A stretch of DNA of 64,000 nt from Geothrix sp. (lineage in GTDB: Bacteria; Acidobacteriota; Holophagae; Holophagales; Holophagaceae): NCBI RefSeq assembly GCF_030219325.1, contig NZ_CP126625.1, positions 3,522,857 to 3,586,856 of the forward strand, in the 5' to 3' direction. A model generated the notes under the pieces. That model was given only the letters and a program-made list of their open reading frames with translations. It searched no databases and was not told the origin of the DNA. Shown here one piece after another: positions 1-9,582 of this stretch (position 1 is the stretch's first letter; every line of letters starts with the position of its first letter). The position numbers and the translations under genes were made by a program.

Positions 1-198
<198 letters not shown>

Positions 199-521
199 CA
201 TTCTGAACTCTCATCCCAAATCCTTAGACTTGGAAAAAATGCTCTGGTCGAAAAATTGTTCTGAATTCTGATCGACATCCTTAGACGCCAACCAAAACCC
301 TCAAAGGCTTCCTATCTTCTATCCGGTTTTCAAAGACGCTCGCCATGCTCTCCGCATGACTCCGAACAGCCTCTCAGCCATCCTCGCACCCCACAGCCTC
401 AACTGCGCAGGACATTCAGACTAACACCAGGGCCCCCAGATGCAAGAGAAAAATTTACGCAAGGGGCACCAATCCTTCATCGGGGGCCATCCTTCGGCCA
501 TCATGGGCCATCGGAGAGGCC
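199..521 (-). promoter_or_regulatory. rRNA operon leader and shared upstream region of 16S and galU
   Basis: This 323-base stretch holds no convincing gene. It is less GC-rich than the rest and lies upstream of the leftward 16S gene. On the minus strand, TCTTTGAAAACC at 336-325 resembles a boxA antitermination element, as expected in an rRNA leader. Several T-rich tracts follow toward the 16S start. The rRNA promoter and the galU promoter should both lie here, but I could not place either confidently. Confidence 0.55.
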
Positions 522-1394
522 ATGAAGACGCTACGCAAAGCCGTCATTCCCGTCGCGGGCCTGGGCACCCGCTTCCTGCCCGCGACCAAGGCCCAACCCA
601 AGGAAATGCTGCCTTTGGTGGACACGCCCGTCATCCAGTACGTCGTGGAAGAGGCCATCCGGGCCGGGGTTGAGAGCCTGGTGCTGGTCACTGGGCGAGG
701 CAAGGCCGCCATCGAGAACCATTTCGACGTCGCCTTCGAACTGGAGGACACCTTGCGCCGCCGCGGCAAGCAGGAGGAACTCGCGGTGGTACAGGGCATC
801 AGTCATCTCGCCCATTTCGCGTATGTGCGCCAGGGTGAGCCGCTGGGGCTCGGCCACGCCGTGCTTTGCGCCCGCTACGCGGTCGGTGATGAACCCTTCG
901 CCCTGCTTCTTGGCGATGACGTCTTCGACGAGCGGGATTCGGCCCTGGACGCCCTGATCGCCGCATACGGTTCATCCGGAAAGTCCGTCGTCGGCGTCCA
1001 GGAAGTGCCACCCGAACACGTTTCCCGGTACGGCATCGTCAACGCCCCCGGCAGCCAGCGAGATGTTTGGGATGTGACAACTATTGTCGAAAAGCCATCT
1101 CCCAAGGATGCTCCCAGCCGCTGGGCCGTCGTGGGCCGCTACGTGCTGGAGCCGCGCGTTTTCGATCACCTCGCGGCCCTGGAGCCAGGCGTGGGCGGGG
1201 AGTACCAGCTCACCGACGCGTTGGCGGCCCTCGCCCGGGAAGGCCGGCTGGTCGCCGCACCGATCCCCGCCAAGCGCTATGACACCGGCAACAAGCTCGA
1301 CTACCTGAAGGCCAACGTGGAGTTCGCCCTCAAGCGGGAAGATCTTCGCGAGGACTTCACCACCTACCTGAAAGAGCTGTCCTGCGGCCTCTAG
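522..1394 (+). CDS. galU: UTP-glucose-1-phosphate uridylyltransferase
   Basis: A 290-residue cytoplasmic enzyme that makes UDP-glucose from UTP and glucose-1-phosphate, feeding surface polysaccharide and glycolipid synthesis. The N-terminal nucleotide-binding signature [20 protein letters not shown] is at about residues 9-28, followed by the [16 protein letters not shown] block typical of GalU. The central LGDDVF segment and a late TGNKLDY motif also match the family. Length is normal for bacterial GalU. The ATG at 522 has a close purine-rich GGAGAGG upstream. It is divergent from the rRNA leader and its end overlaps copA (opposite strand) by four bases. Confidence 0.93.
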   Translation: MKTLRKAVIPVAGLGTRFLPATKAQPKEMLPLVDTPVIQYVVEEAIRAGVESLVLVTGRGKAAIENHFDVAFELEDTLRRRGKQEELAVVQGISHLAHFAYVRQGEPLGLGHAVLCARYAVGDEPFALLLGDDVFDERDSALDALIAAYGSSGKSVVGVQEVPPEHVSRYGIVNAPGSQRDVWDVTTIVEKPSPKDAPSRWAVVGRYVLEPRVFDHLAALEPGVGGEYQLTDALAALAREGRLVAAPIPAKRYDTGNKLDYLKANVEFALKREDLREDFTTYLKELSCGL

Positions 1395-3496
1395 CGCCGC
1401 AGCCTCAGCGCGTTCAGCACCACCGTCAGCGAACTGAGGCCCATGGCCGCGCCAGCCAGCATGGGCCCGCCGAAGCGCTCGAGCTGTCCGAAGGCCGCCA
1501 GGGGCACCAGCAGCAGGTTGTAGCCAAGCGCCCAACCGAGGTTCTGCTTGATCACGCGCTGCGTACGCAGGGCGAGGCGCCTGGCCGTCAGAACCGGTTC
1601 CAGTCCGGCCCGCAGCAGCACCAGCGGTGCCGCCGCCATCGCCGCCCCGGTGCCCTGCCCGCCCGCGCCCGAACCCATGGCGATCCCGCAATCCGCCTGG
1701 GCCAGCGCCGGGGCATCGTTGACGCCGTCGCCCACGAAGCCGACCACCGCCCCACTCGCTTGCATCCCCCTGAGGTGGGACAGCTTCCCCTCAGGCCGGA
1801 CCTCAGCGGTCACGCGCGTGATCCCCGCGGCCCTGGCCATGAGCCCAGCGGGCCCACTCCGGTCACCCGTCAGGAGGTGGAGCTTCAGCCCCTGGCGCTC
1901 CAGGTCCGCCACCACGCTGGGTGCCTCTGCCCGCAATCGGTCGCCCAGAATGAAGACCCCCTGGAGCCCCGCCTCGTTTGCCAACCCCACCGCGATCCCA
2001 TCCGGATCCACGGCCGGGAAGGGCGTCCCCAGGAAGGACTCACTGCCGAGGCGCCAGGACGCACCATCCAAGGTCCCCGATATCCCCCCTCCGGGGTGCG
2101 CCCTGAAACCTTGGACGACTTGCAGGTCACCGGCAAAGGCGGCACGAAGCCCCCGGGCGATCGGGTGCTCCGAATCGCGTTCCAGGTTGGCCGCCACTCG
2201 GAGGAGCTCGGATTCAGGCTGATCACCGGAAGCCAGCACCCGCCTAAGCGTCGGCTGCCCCTCCGTCAGGGTGCCCGTCTTGTCGAACACCAGGTCCGTG
2301 GCCCGGCCCAGCGCCTCCAGGGCCGCGGCGTCACGCACCAGCACACCCCTTTTCGCCGCCGCGCCGATGCCGACGGTCACCGCCACCGGCGTGGCCAGGC
2401 CCAGGGCGCAGGGGCAGGCGATCACCAGGAGGGTCACGGCCGGGCGCCAGGCCTGGGCGAATCCATCACCCCAGATCCACCAGCCCGCAAACGTCGCCAG
2501 GGCCAGGACCAGAATGGCCGGCACGAAGACGGCGCTGATGCGATCGGCGAGTTCCTGGGCCGGGGCCCTGGAGCCCTGGGCCTCGGCGACCATGGCCGCC
2601 ATGCGCGCCAGCTGGGTCGCCGCGCCAACCGCGCTGACCTCCATTTCCAGGGCCGATCCATGCACCACGGTTCCCGCCACCAGGGAATCCCCGGATCCCT
2701 TCGCCACGGGCAGGGGTTCCCCCGTGAGCATGGACTCGTCCACCTCGGCCTGCCCGGAGCTGACCCGCCCATCCGCAGGGACGGTCTGGCCCGGGAGCAC
2801 CCGCACCCTGTCTCCGGGGGCCAGCATCGCCACGGGAACCTCAAGCACGGATCCGTCCGCCTCCAGCCGGAGGGCCGTCGGCGGGGCCAGCGTGAGTAGT
2901 GCCTTGAGCGCGTCGGTGGCGCGGGTCTTCGCCCGGGCTTCGAGGTACTTCCCCGTCAGCAGGAAGGCCACCAAGGCGGCGGCCGTTTCGAAGCTGAGCT
3001 CGTGGACGCCCCGCTGCCATTCGACGACGGCGAAGGTCCAGGCGGTGCCGGAGCCGAGGGCGATGAGGGCATCCATGGAGACCTGCCCATGGAGGGCCTG
3101 GCGCACAGCCCGCTGGAAGAACCCGAGGCCGGCCCCGAACACGACCGGCGTGGCCAGGAGGGCCTGGATCCAGCCGGGCAGATGCCCGTGCCAGCCCGGC
3201 AGCATCGAGATCAGCAGGGGCGCGGTGAAGGCCAGCGCAAACACCATGCGATGGCGGGCCGGTTCCAGATCCTCGACCGGAGGCGCGTCCGGCTGGACCT
3301 TCGCCAGGCCATAGCCCGCATCCTCGACCCGAAGGGCCAGCGCCTCAAAAGTCGCCGCCCCTTCCACTCGCGCCGTTCCCGTGGCGAGATTCACCACGGC
3401 CGCGGTCACGCCCGGCGTATCCGCCAAGGCCCTCTCCACGTGCCGGACGCAGGAAGCACAGGTCATCCCCGAGACGGCAAAAGTCTGTTGATCCAC
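1391..3496 (-). CDS. copA: Copper-exporting P1B-type ATPase
   Basis: A 701-residue inner-membrane pump expected to expel Cu(I) from the cytoplasm at the cost of ATP. It has one N-terminal heavy-metal-associated domain (GMTCASC near residue 10), then transmembrane helices. The intramembrane metal site is [10 protein letters not shown], the phosphorylation site DKTGTLTEG, an SEHPIA ATP-binding motif, and the hinge [10 protein letters not shown]. The CPC motif supports a Cu(I)/Ag(I) class. It starts at GTG 3496 behind a G-rich ribosome site; the nearby ATG is out of frame. It is the last gene of a MerR regulator-CopZ-CopA operon. Confidence 0.93.
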   Translation of the reverse strand: MDQQTFAVSGMTCASCVRHVERALADTPGVTAAVVNLATGTARVEGAATFEALALRVEDAGYGLAKVQPDAPPVEDLEPARHRMVFALAFTAPLLISMLPGWHGHLPGWIQALLATPVVFGAGLGFFQRAVRQALHGQVSMDALIALGSGTAWTFAVVEWQRGVHELSFETAAALVAFLLTGKYLEARAKTRATDALKALLTLAPPTALRLEADGSVLEVPVAMLAPGDRVRVLPGQTVPADGRVSSGQAEVDESMLTGEPLPVAKGSGDSLVAGTVVHGSALEMEVSAVGAATQLARMAAMVAEAQGSRAPAQELADRISAVFVPAILVLALATFAGWWIWGDGFAQAWRPAVTLLVIACPCALGLATPVAVTVGIGAAAKRGVLVRDAAALEALGRATDLVFDKTGTLTEGQPTLRRVLASGDQPESELLRVAANLERDSEHPIARGLRAAFAGDLQVVQGFRAHPGGGISGTLDGASWRLGSESFLGTPFPAVDPDGIAVGLANEAGLQGVFILGDRLRAEAPSVVADLERQGLKLHLLTGDRSGPAGLMARAAGITRVTAEVRPEGKLSHLRGMQASGAVVGFVGDGVNDAPALAQADCGIAMGSGAGGQGTGAAMAAAPLVLLRAGLEPVLTARRLALRTQRVIKQNLGWALGYNLLLVPLAAFGQLERFGGPMLAGAAMGLSSLTVVLNALRLRR

Positions 3497-3535
3497 CGCC
3501 CATCCCCCCTGTTCAGCTGAGGCGACGAACCGGCC

Positions 3536-3742
3536 TCAGGCCAGCCCGACCAGTTCGTAGCCTGCTTTCGCCACTTTCTCGGCCAGGACCTCGAAGGGCG
3601 CTTCACCCACCACCTTCGCCGTTCCGCCTGGAACATCCATGTCCACCTGGACAATGCCCTCGACGGACCGCAGTGCCTTTTCCACATGCTTCGCGCAGCC
3701 GCCGCAGGTCATGCCCTTGACTTTGAAAACCCTGGTATCCAT
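3536..3742 (-). CDS. copZ: CopZ-like copper chaperone (HMA domain)
   Basis: A 68-residue single heavy-metal-associated domain with the metal-binding loop KGMTCGGCAKHVEKAL near the N-terminus. Proteins of this size deliver Cu(I) to CopA and to copper sensors in the cytoplasm. The ATG at 3742 was chosen because GGAGG lies six bases upstream; an in-frame GTG sits one codon earlier. It lies 18 bases after the MerR regulator and 39 bases before copA, consistent with co-transcription. The C-terminal half is short but complete for the fold. Confidence 0.9.
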   Translation of the reverse strand: MDTRVFKVKGMTCGGCAKHVEKALRSVEGIVQVDMDVPGGTAKVVGEAPFEVLAEKVAKAGYELVGLA

Positions 3743-3763
3743 CACATGCCTCCAGTGGCGGGG

Positions 3764-4246
3764 TCAGGCCCTGTGTTCGGCGAACGAGGGCAGCCGGGCC
3801 GCCTCGAGCAGCAGGGTTTCCATCAGGTTGCACCCCAGTTCGCTGCTCTGGCCGTCCGGCGTACCGAGGGTGATCCGCAGGATGTCCACCAGGAGCCTGA
3901 TCTCCGTCAGCTTGACCTCCAGGGCCTGGAGTTTCCCTCCCAGTGCCTCACGGACGTGGGCGCAGGGGGCGCTGTCCTGGCGGAGGGCCCGCAACAGTTC
4001 CTGGACCTCCTCGAGGCTGAACCCGGCGGCCTGGGCGGCCCTGAGGATCCGGACCCAGTGGATGGCCTCCGCCGGAAAGAGCCGGTAGCCCTTTGGCGAG
4101 CGGGGCAGGTCGCCGAACACACCGGCATCCGCATAGAACCGGAGATTGCGGGCCGTGATGCCCGAACGCGAGGCCAGCTGGCCGATCTTCAGCATCCGGT
4201 TCGAGGAACCAGCTTGAGCAGCGTGGGTGTCTGACGCGATCGCCAT
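3764..4246 (-). CDS. MerR-family metal-responsive regulator (CueR-like)
   Basis: A 160-residue regulator. The N-terminal winged helix (LKIGQLASRSGITARNLRFY) and the LPRSPKGYRLF segment define a MerR-family DNA-binding domain, followed by the dimerisation helix. Two cysteines, in CAHVREALGGKL and near ELGCNLMET, could take part in metal binding, but the spacing is not a clear CueR CxnC loop, so metal specificity comes from the operon context. The ATG at 4246 has GGGAGGT four bases upstream. It is first in the operon with copZ and copA and sits behind a promoter with the long spacer used by MerR proteins. Confidence 0.88.
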   Translation of the reverse strand: MAIASDTHAAQAGSSNRMLKIGQLASRSGITARNLRFYADAGVFGDLPRSPKGYRLFPAEAIHWVRILRAAQAAGFSLEEVQELLRALRQDSAPCAHVREALGGKLQALEVKLTEIRLLVDILRITLGTPDGQSSELGCNLMETLLLEAARLPSFAEHRA

Positions 4247-4274
4247 GGGGACCTCCCGTGAAGCGGACTCCCCA

Positions 4275-4305
4275 AGGGTAAGGTTCCAGTTACATGGAGG
4301 CTCAA
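4275..4305 (-). promoter_or_regulatory. MerR-type promoter/operator of the copper operon
   Basis: On the minus strand TTGAGC (4305-4300) and TACCCT (4280-4275) are separated by exactly 19 bases. This is the overlong spacer that MerR-family activators correct by DNA distortion. The spacer carries an imperfect dyad, GCCTCCA-N6-TGGAACC. The start codon of the regulator is 28 bases downstream. The arrangement implies autoregulated control of the regulator, copZ and copA from one promoter. Confidence 0.75.
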
Positions 4306-4325
4306 GGATAAAAATCACACTTCAA

Positions 4326-6209
4326 CTATATGCTCCGAGCGCGATGAAGATGCAGGTGGAGCAGCGTGACGGCGGCGGGGGTGATGCCGGGGATGCGGCT
4401 GGCCTGACCGAGGGTTTCCGGCCGATGCAACGACAGCTTCTCCAACACTTCCCTTGAGATGCCGTGCAGATGCTCGATCCGGAAATCGGCGGGGATCCGG
4501 ACCTGGTCCCAGCCCCGATGGCCCTCCAGGAGCTTGGCTTCCCGGTCCCGGTAGGGGGCGTAGCGGAGGTCGAAGAGCAACAGGTCCCGCTCTGTGGCCG
4601 GATTCCAGCCGGGTTGCTCCTGCCCCCAGCCGTCCAGCAGCGTCAGACAGGCATCGGCCTCGGCAGGGCCGATGTGCTGCCGTCGGAACAGGTCCGACAG
4701 GCTCAGGCCCGCATCCAGCCGGAGGCCGGCGGCGGTTGCGATGGCGCCGAAGGGACTGGTCTGGGTCACCCAGGCGGCCTCGCACTGCCCCCTCAGAGCC
4801 TCCCGGCGGAGCACCTTGGCTTCGACCTTGGCCAGGTCCTCCGACTCCAGGGCCCCCACCTCTCGGGCCACGGCCAGCAGCCGGGCATCCGCCAGATCGC
4901 AGGCCAGGCCCAGCCGGTGCTCCGCCCGGGCCGTCAGCATGCGGTAGGGCTCGTCCGTCCCCTTGGTGACGAGGTCATCGACCATCACGCCCAGGTAGGC
5001 CTGCTCGCGGCCGAGGACGATGGGCTCCTGCTCCCGCAGCCAGCGCACGGCATTGATGCCCGCCAGCAGACCCTGGCCCGCCGCCTCCTCGTAGCCCGTG
5101 GTGCCGTTGATCTGGCCCGCGAACCACACGCCCTCCAGGCCTTCGACCGAGAGATCCCGGTGGAGCTGCAGCGGATCGAAGCTGTCGTACTCGATGGCGT
5201 AGCCGGGCCGCAGGATCTCGGCGGCCTCGAAGCCCGGGAGGCTGCGCACCATCCGCAGCTGCACGTCCGGGGGCATGGAGGTGGACAGGCCCGCCAAGTA
5301 GATCTCCTCCGTCTCGAGGCTCTCCGGTTCCACGAAGATCTGATGGCGGCCCTTGTCCGGGAACTTCACGAACTTGTCCTCGATGGAGGGGCAGTAGCGG
5401 GGCCCGACCCCCTCGATGTGCCCCCCGTAGAGGCTGGACTGCGGCAGGTTCTCCCGCACGATGGCCTCGGTCTGGGCCGTGGTGTGGACGATGTGGCAGG
5501 GCACCTGGGGCTGCGGAATGCCGGGGCTGCAGAAGCTGAAGGGCCTCGGTGGGTCGTCACCGGGCTGGACCTGCAGTCGCGTGAAGTCGATGCTGGCCCG
5601 GGCGAGGCGGGGGCTGGTGCCCGTCTTGAGGCGCCGGTGCCGCAGGCCCAGGGCCCGCAGCTGCTCGGCCAGGTGGGTGCTGGCCGGCTCCCCGGCGCGC
5701 CCGGCCTCGAGGCGTCGCGCTCCGATGAGGATGCGGCCGTTGAGGAAGGTGCCGCTGGTCACCACCACGGCATCGCAGGGGAGGATCGATCCATCCAGCA
5801 GCTCGACCCCCCGGAGGCCCCGGGTGCCTTCCCGCCAGACCAGGGCCGCCGCCGTGCCCTGCCGCAGCTTCAGGTGCTCCAGATGCTCCAGGAGTCGCCG
5901 GGCCGCGATGCGGTACTTCACCTTGTCCGCCTGGGCCCGGGGGCCCCGCACGGCCACGCCGCGGCTTTCGTTGAGGATGCGGAAGTGGATGCCCGTGGCG
6001 TCGATGAGGCGCCCCATGGCGCCCCCCAGGGCGTCCAGCTCCCGCACCATGTGTCCCTTGCCGACGCCGCCGATGCTGGGATTGCAGCTCATCTGGCCGA
6101 TCTGGTCGAGGTTCATGGTGAGCAGGGTCGTGGTCAGGCCCATCCTCGCGGCGATGTGGGCCGCCTCGATCCCAGCATGTCCACCGCCGATCACCACCAG
6201 ATGCTTCAA
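4326..6209 (-). CDS. mnmG: tRNA uridine-5-carboxymethylaminomethyl modification enzyme, FAD subunit
   Basis: A 627-residue FAD enzyme that works with MnmE to install (carboxymethyl)aminomethyl groups on U34 of certain tRNAs. The N-terminal dinucleotide fold has GGGHAGIEAAHIAARMG, followed by the family signature SCNPSIGGVGKGHMVRELD. A second signature, AGQINGTTGYEEAAGQGL, lies near the middle. Full length. The apparent start is TTG at 6209, with GGAGG seven bases upstream. No mnmE is in the window. It is separated from divergent pssA by about 80 bases. Confidence 0.95.
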   Translation of the reverse strand: MKHLVVIGGGHAGIEAAHIAARMGLTTTLLTMNLDQIGQMSCNPSIGGVGKGHMVRELDALGGAMGRLIDATGIHFRILNESRGVAVRGPRAQADKVKYRIAARRLLEHLEHLKLRQGTAAALVWREGTRGLRGVELLDGSILPCDAVVVTSGTFLNGRILIGARRLEAGRAGEPASTHLAEQLRALGLRHRRLKTGTSPRLARASIDFTRLQVQPGDDPPRPFSFCSPGIPQPQVPCHIVHTTAQTEAIVRENLPQSSLYGGHIEGVGPRYCPSIEDKFVKFPDKGRHQIFVEPESLETEEIYLAGLSTSMPPDVQLRMVRSLPGFEAAEILRPGYAIEYDSFDPLQLHRDLSVEGLEGVWFAGQINGTTGYEEAAGQGLLAGINAVRWLREQEPIVLGREQAYLGVMVDDLVTKGTDEPYRMLTARAEHRLGLACDLADARLLAVAREVGALESEDLAKVEAKVLRREALRGQCEAAWVTQTSPFGAIATAAGLRLDAGLSLSDLFRRQHIGPAEADACLTLLDGWGQEQPGWNPATERDLLLFDLRYAPYRDREAKLLEGHRGWDQVRIPADFRIEHLHGISREVLEKLSLHRPETLGQASRIPGITPAAVTLLHLHLHRARSI

Positions 6210-6290
6210 CCTCTATCCTCCGAAGGAAGCCAGCATACCCTCGCCCGCCGACTCCAGCCTCCCCCGCCCCAGATGTGAGAAACTGTCCCC

Positions 6291-7130
6291 ATGCGACCCC
6301 GTCTGAGTCCCGAGGAACGCCGTGCCCGGCGCCAGCGCGCCATGCGCCGGTCCATGTTCGTGCTGCCCTCCAGCATCACCATGGCCTCCGTGTTCTGCGG
6401 CTTCTCCAGCGTGGTGATGTCCATCAACGCCGCCGGCGCCACCCCAGAGCGCTATTTCCTGTGGGCCGCCGGCCTGCTGGTGCTGGCAGGGGTCTTCGAT
6501 GGACTGGACGGACGCGTGGCCCGCGCCACCAACACCGCCACCGATTTCGGCGTCCAGCTGGACAGCCTGGCGGACGTGGTCAGCTTCGGCATGGCCCCGG
6601 CCATCCTGGCCTACCGCTACGCCTTCTTCCAGTTGGGCATCCACGACTCCCACCTGCGGGCGGCCGGCTGGGCCGCCTGTTTCGTCTTCACCGCCTGCGG
6701 CGCCCTCCGCCTGGCCCGCTTCAACGTGCAGGTGGGCGCGGTGGACTCCCGCTACTTCGTGGGACTACCCATCCCCGCCGGGGCCGCCTGCGTGGCCTCC
6801 GTCATCATCTGGCACCCCACCCCGCCCGGCACGACCGCCCTGGCCTATTCCTTCGCCGCGGGGCTCTTCCTCGTGGGCCTGCTGATGGTCTCCACCATCC
6901 GCTTTTCCAGCTTCAAGAAGAAGGCGACCTCGCTGCGCTCGGTCATGGTCACCTACCTCAGCGTGACGATCCTCCTGGCCCTCCTGGTCCTCTTCCAGCA
7001 GCGCTTCTTCGTGGGCTTCTTCGCGGCCTACATCACCCTGACGCTGCTCATGAACCTGGCCTGGAAGGCCGGCTGGCGGGGCGTGGAGCCCCCCCATGAC
7101 GGCCCCGAGGATCCGGAGACCGTGCACTAG
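6291..7130 (+). CDS. pssA: CDP-diacylglycerol-serine O-phosphatidyltransferase
   Basis: A 279-residue integral membrane enzyme that joins serine to CDP-diacylglycerol to form phosphatidylserine, the precursor of phosphatidylethanolamine. The CDP-alcohol phosphatidyltransferase signature DG-x2-AR-x8-G-x3-D-x3-D is intact (DGLDGRVARATN through DSLAD, about residues 72-96). Several hydrophobic helices follow. The basic N-terminal tail of about 20 residues is probably cytoplasmic. A -10-like GAAACT ends exactly six bases before the ATG, with no clear ribosome site, suggesting a leaderless message. No phosphatidylserine decarboxylase is adjacent. Confidence 0.92.
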   Translation: MRPRLSPEERRARRQRAMRRSMFVLPSSITMASVFCGFSSVVMSINAAGATPERYFLWAAGLLVLAGVFDGLDGRVARATNTATDFGVQLDSLADVVSFGMAPAILAYRYAFFQLGIHDSHLRAAGWAACFVFTACGALRLARFNVQVGAVDSRYFVGLPIPAGAACVASVIIWHPTPPGTTALAYSFAAGLFLVGLLMVSTIRFSSFKKKATSLRSVMVTYLSVTILLALLVLFQQRFFVGFFAAYITLTLLMNLAWKAGWRGVEPPHDGPEDPETVH

Positions 7131-7153
7131 TCCAAGTCGTCTGGCTCTCGTTC

Positions 7154-7654
7154 CTACAGCTGTGTGGCGCCGGCAGGCACGGCCACGCCGGCCACGGCAG
7201 CCACCTTGGCGTTGGACATCAGCTTGCCGCCGGTCCCTGGACCGATGCCCAGCGCCGCTCCCTGCTTGACCCCGGCCTCCGTGGTCGCGGCCGTCGGGAT
7301 CTTGATGCCCGCCATGCGCTGGATCAGGAAGCTGGCCGCGGAGGAGCCATCCCCCGCCACGTGGTCCCCGGCCAGCAGGACGATGGCATCCGGCTTGCGC
7401 CCGCTCAGGGTTCCGATGGCCTTGCCCATGTCCTGGGGACCCTTCACATCCACGACGATGACCTTCAGTCCGGCGGCCGCGCCCGTGAGGGCGGCCAGGG
7501 AAGCCTTGCTGCCATTGGCATCGCAGACCACCGCCACCGTCTCGCACTGTGGCCAGGATTTCTTCATCGCACTGAACATCGCGTCGTAGTCGCCAGCCAC
7601 CAGGGCCGGAGCGGCCAGGGCCAGGAAGACGAACGCAGGTCGCAGCATCGACAT
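7154..7654 (-). CDS. Secreted protein of unknown function, periplasmic-binding-like fold
   Basis: A 166-residue protein with a clear signal peptide (MSMLRPAFVFLALAAPALVA). The mature part alternates strands and helices. The segments VAVVCDANGSKASLAAL, GLKVIVVDVKGPQDM and PDAIVLLAGDHVAGDG resemble half of a type-1 periplasmic-binding fold, as in ABC-transporter substrate-binding proteins of the PF04392 kind, but it is much shorter than that family. Its ligand is unknown. GGAGGTGG lies upstream of the ATG. It follows nupC on the same strand after 78 bases that contain the 13-base palindrome TCTGAAGTTCAGA. Confidence 0.7.
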   Translation of the reverse strand: MSMLRPAFVFLALAAPALVAGDYDAMFSAMKKSWPQCETVAVVCDANGSKASLAALTGAAAGLKVIVVDVKGPQDMGKAIGTLSGRKPDAIVLLAGDHVAGDGSSAASFLIQRMAGIKIPTAATTEAGVKQGAALGIGPGTGGKLMSNAKVAAVAGVAVPAGATQL

Positions 7655-7732
7655 GGAACCACCTCCAGAGGATGCTTCATCGGCAATCCGGCCGGTTGTC
7701 TGAACTTCAGATCAGGTGTGGGTTTTTTCCTG

Positions 7733-9106
7733 CTAAGTCAGGATGCCGGCGATGCAGGCACTGAGGAAGTTGGCCAGAGTGCCCGCCAGCATGGCCCGGA
7801 CGCCCAGGCGGGCCAGGTCGCCCCGCCGCTCCGGCACCAGGGCGCCGATGCCCCCCACCTGGATGGCGATGCTGCTGAAGTTGGCGAAGCCGCACAGGGC
7901 GAAGGTGGAGATGAGCCTGGCCTTGGCGGAGAGCCCCGTCATGTTCCCCAGGTCGAGGAAGGCCACGAACTCGTTCACCACCATGCGCTTGCCCAGCAGC
8001 CCACCCACCTGGCCGGCTTCGCCCCAGGGCACGCCCATGAGGAAGGCCGGGATCTTGAAGACCCAGCCCAGCACCAGCTCGAGGCTGAACCCGGGATGGA
8101 TGGCCTTCATCAGCCCGTTGAGCAGGTAGATGAGGGCGATGAAGGCGATGAGCATGACCGCCACGTTGAAGGCCAGCTGCCCGCCTTCGAAGGCACCTCG
8201 CGCCGCGGCGTCCAGCACGTTGGCATCGTGGTTGGGGATGTCCACCTTGATCTCGCCGGAGGTCTCGGGCGTTTCCGTCTCCGGTTCGAGCAGCTTGGCC
8301 ATCATCACCGCGCCGGGCGCCGTCATGATCACGGCGGTGAGCAGGTGCACGATGTCCACGTGCGCCACCTGCACGTAGGCCACCATGATGCTGCCGGATA
8401 CGTGCGCCATGCCCGCCGTCATGATCACCATGAGCTCGCTGCGGGTCATCTTCGCCAGGAAGGGCCGGATGGTGAGCGGCGCTTCGGTCTGGCCCATGAG
8501 GATGCTGGCGGCCACGCTCACGCTTTCGGCGCCGGAGACCTTGAGGAAGCGGCCCATGGCCCGGGCGGCAGCGCCCACCACCCACTGCATGACGCCCAAG
8601 TAGTAGAGCACCGCGAAGATCGACGCCACGAAGATGATGGTCGGCAGTACCGCGAAGGCGAAGACCATCCCCACCTTGCCGGCGGGACCATCGGACAGGG
8701 ACCCGAACACGAAGCTCGCCCCCTCGTGGGCATAAGCCATGAGGTGCTCGACCACGATCCGCATCCGGTCGAAGGAGGAACCCACCAGGTTCCCCCGCAG
8801 CAGGCCCAGCACGATGACGCCGAAGAGGCTCCAGTTGAGGGTCTTGTTTTCATAGGAGGCGAAACGGCGCAGCAGCATGGGCGTGAACATCAGCGCCAGC
8901 ACCACCCAGCCTGCGCCCCTCGGGAAGGGCAGGAAGGACAGCAGACCGGAGATCAGCGTCCCCTTGAGCACGATCAGGGCGAAGATCCACTGGAGCCCCA
9001 GGCCCCAGGCGATGGTCTTCCAGTGGATGGCACTCCGCTTGTGCGAAAGCACGTACGCAAGGGCCACAAAGGCCACGATTCCGGCCAAGCCGATCAACCG
9101 TTCCAT
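7733..9106 (-). CDS. Concentrative nucleoside transporter (CNT/NupC family)
   Basis: A 457-residue inner-membrane protein with about ten hydrophobic segments, belonging to the NupC/CNT family of cation-coupled nucleoside importers. Family landmarks include GQTEAPLTIRPFLAKMTRSE in the central region and NEFVAFLDL and GFANFSSIAIQ near the C-terminus. The N-terminal nucleoside-recognition and Gate-type segments are also present. It lies 10 bases after a roadblock/LC7 gene on the same strand, so the two may be co-transcribed. The exact substrate range and the coupling ion cannot be read from sequence. Confidence 0.9.
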   Translation of the reverse strand: MERLIGLAGIVAFVALAYVLSHKRSAIHWKTIAWGLGLQWIFALIVLKGTLISGLLSFLPFPRGAGWVVLALMFTPMLLRRFASYENKTLNWSLFGVIVLGLLRGNLVGSSFDRMRIVVEHLMAYAHEGASFVFGSLSDGPAGKVGMVFAFAVLPTIIFVASIFAVLYYLGVMQWVVGAAARAMGRFLKVSGAESVSVAASILMGQTEAPLTIRPFLAKMTRSELMVIMTAGMAHVSGSIMVAYVQVAHVDIVHLLTAVIMTAPGAVMMAKLLEPETETPETSGEIKVDIPNHDANVLDAAARGAFEGGQLAFNVAVMLIAFIALIYLLNGLMKAIHPGFSLELVLGWVFKIPAFLMGVPWGEAGQVGGLLGKRMVVNEFVAFLDLGNMTGLSAKARLISTFALCGFANFSSIAIQVGGIGALVPERRGDLARLGVRAMLAGTLANFLSACIAGILT

Positions 9107-9116
9107 CAGGAACTCC

Positions 9117-9473
9117 CTACAGTTCGTGGTTCAGGGCCTCGATGGCCTGCTCCATGTGGAAACGGGCCCGGCCCAGGATGCCCTCCCGCTGCATGACCAG
9201 CACCAGGGTGCACTGCTCCCGGGCCCCAATCATGAGGATCCAGTGCTGGTCCGTCGCGAAGGCCACCTGCTTCACCTCGCCGCGGTCGAACTCCTCGACC
9301 GCCTGCTGGAGGTGGCGCTTCACCACGTGCTGGTACGCCCCCAGAAGTTGAAGTCCCTCGTTGGACACCTGGATGGTGCGCGAGCAGATGGGGTCCCCGT
9401 CCCGGTCGTTGAAGGTCGCGGCCAGGGCCTCGGGCACTCGTTCGATGAGCTGATCCAGGATTTGCTGGAACAT
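9117..9473 (-). CDS. Roadblock/LC7-domain protein
   Basis: A 118-residue soluble protein with the alpha-beta layout of bacterial roadblock/LC7 (MglB-like) domains, seen in the start MFQQILDQLIERVPEALAAT and the segment RGEVKQVAFATDQHWILMIG. Family members act as small dimeric modulators or scaffolds for Ras-like GTPases such as MglA, which steer polarity and motility. No mglA homologue is in this window. The in-frame region upstream of 9473 lacks family similarity, so I start at that ATG. It precedes nupC by 10 bases; a functional link is unproven. Confidence 0.72.
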   Translation of the reverse strand: MFQQILDQLIERVPEALAATFNDRDGDPICSRTIQVSNEGLQLLGAYQHVVKRHLQQAVEEFDRGEVKQVAFATDQHWILMIGAREQCTLVLVMQREGILGRARFHMEQAIEALNHEL

Positions 9474-9582
9474 GGCGGGACTCCGGTGATGCGTGCCCAA
9501 AGCATGACCGGAGTCCCGCCGGATGCAAAACGACCCTTTAGTCTCCCCGACGATGCGGCGATGGGAGGTCTTGTCAGGAGCG

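Noticed and set aside
199-521. A small gene in the rRNA leader region (440-673)
   Set aside because: It overlaps galU in another frame, and the leader is better explained as rRNA control sequence.
4464-6278. A 604-codon plus-strand reading frame
   Set aside because: It lies opposite mnmG, whose protein is well conserved. The plus frame gives a repetitive low-complexity product with no family likeness.
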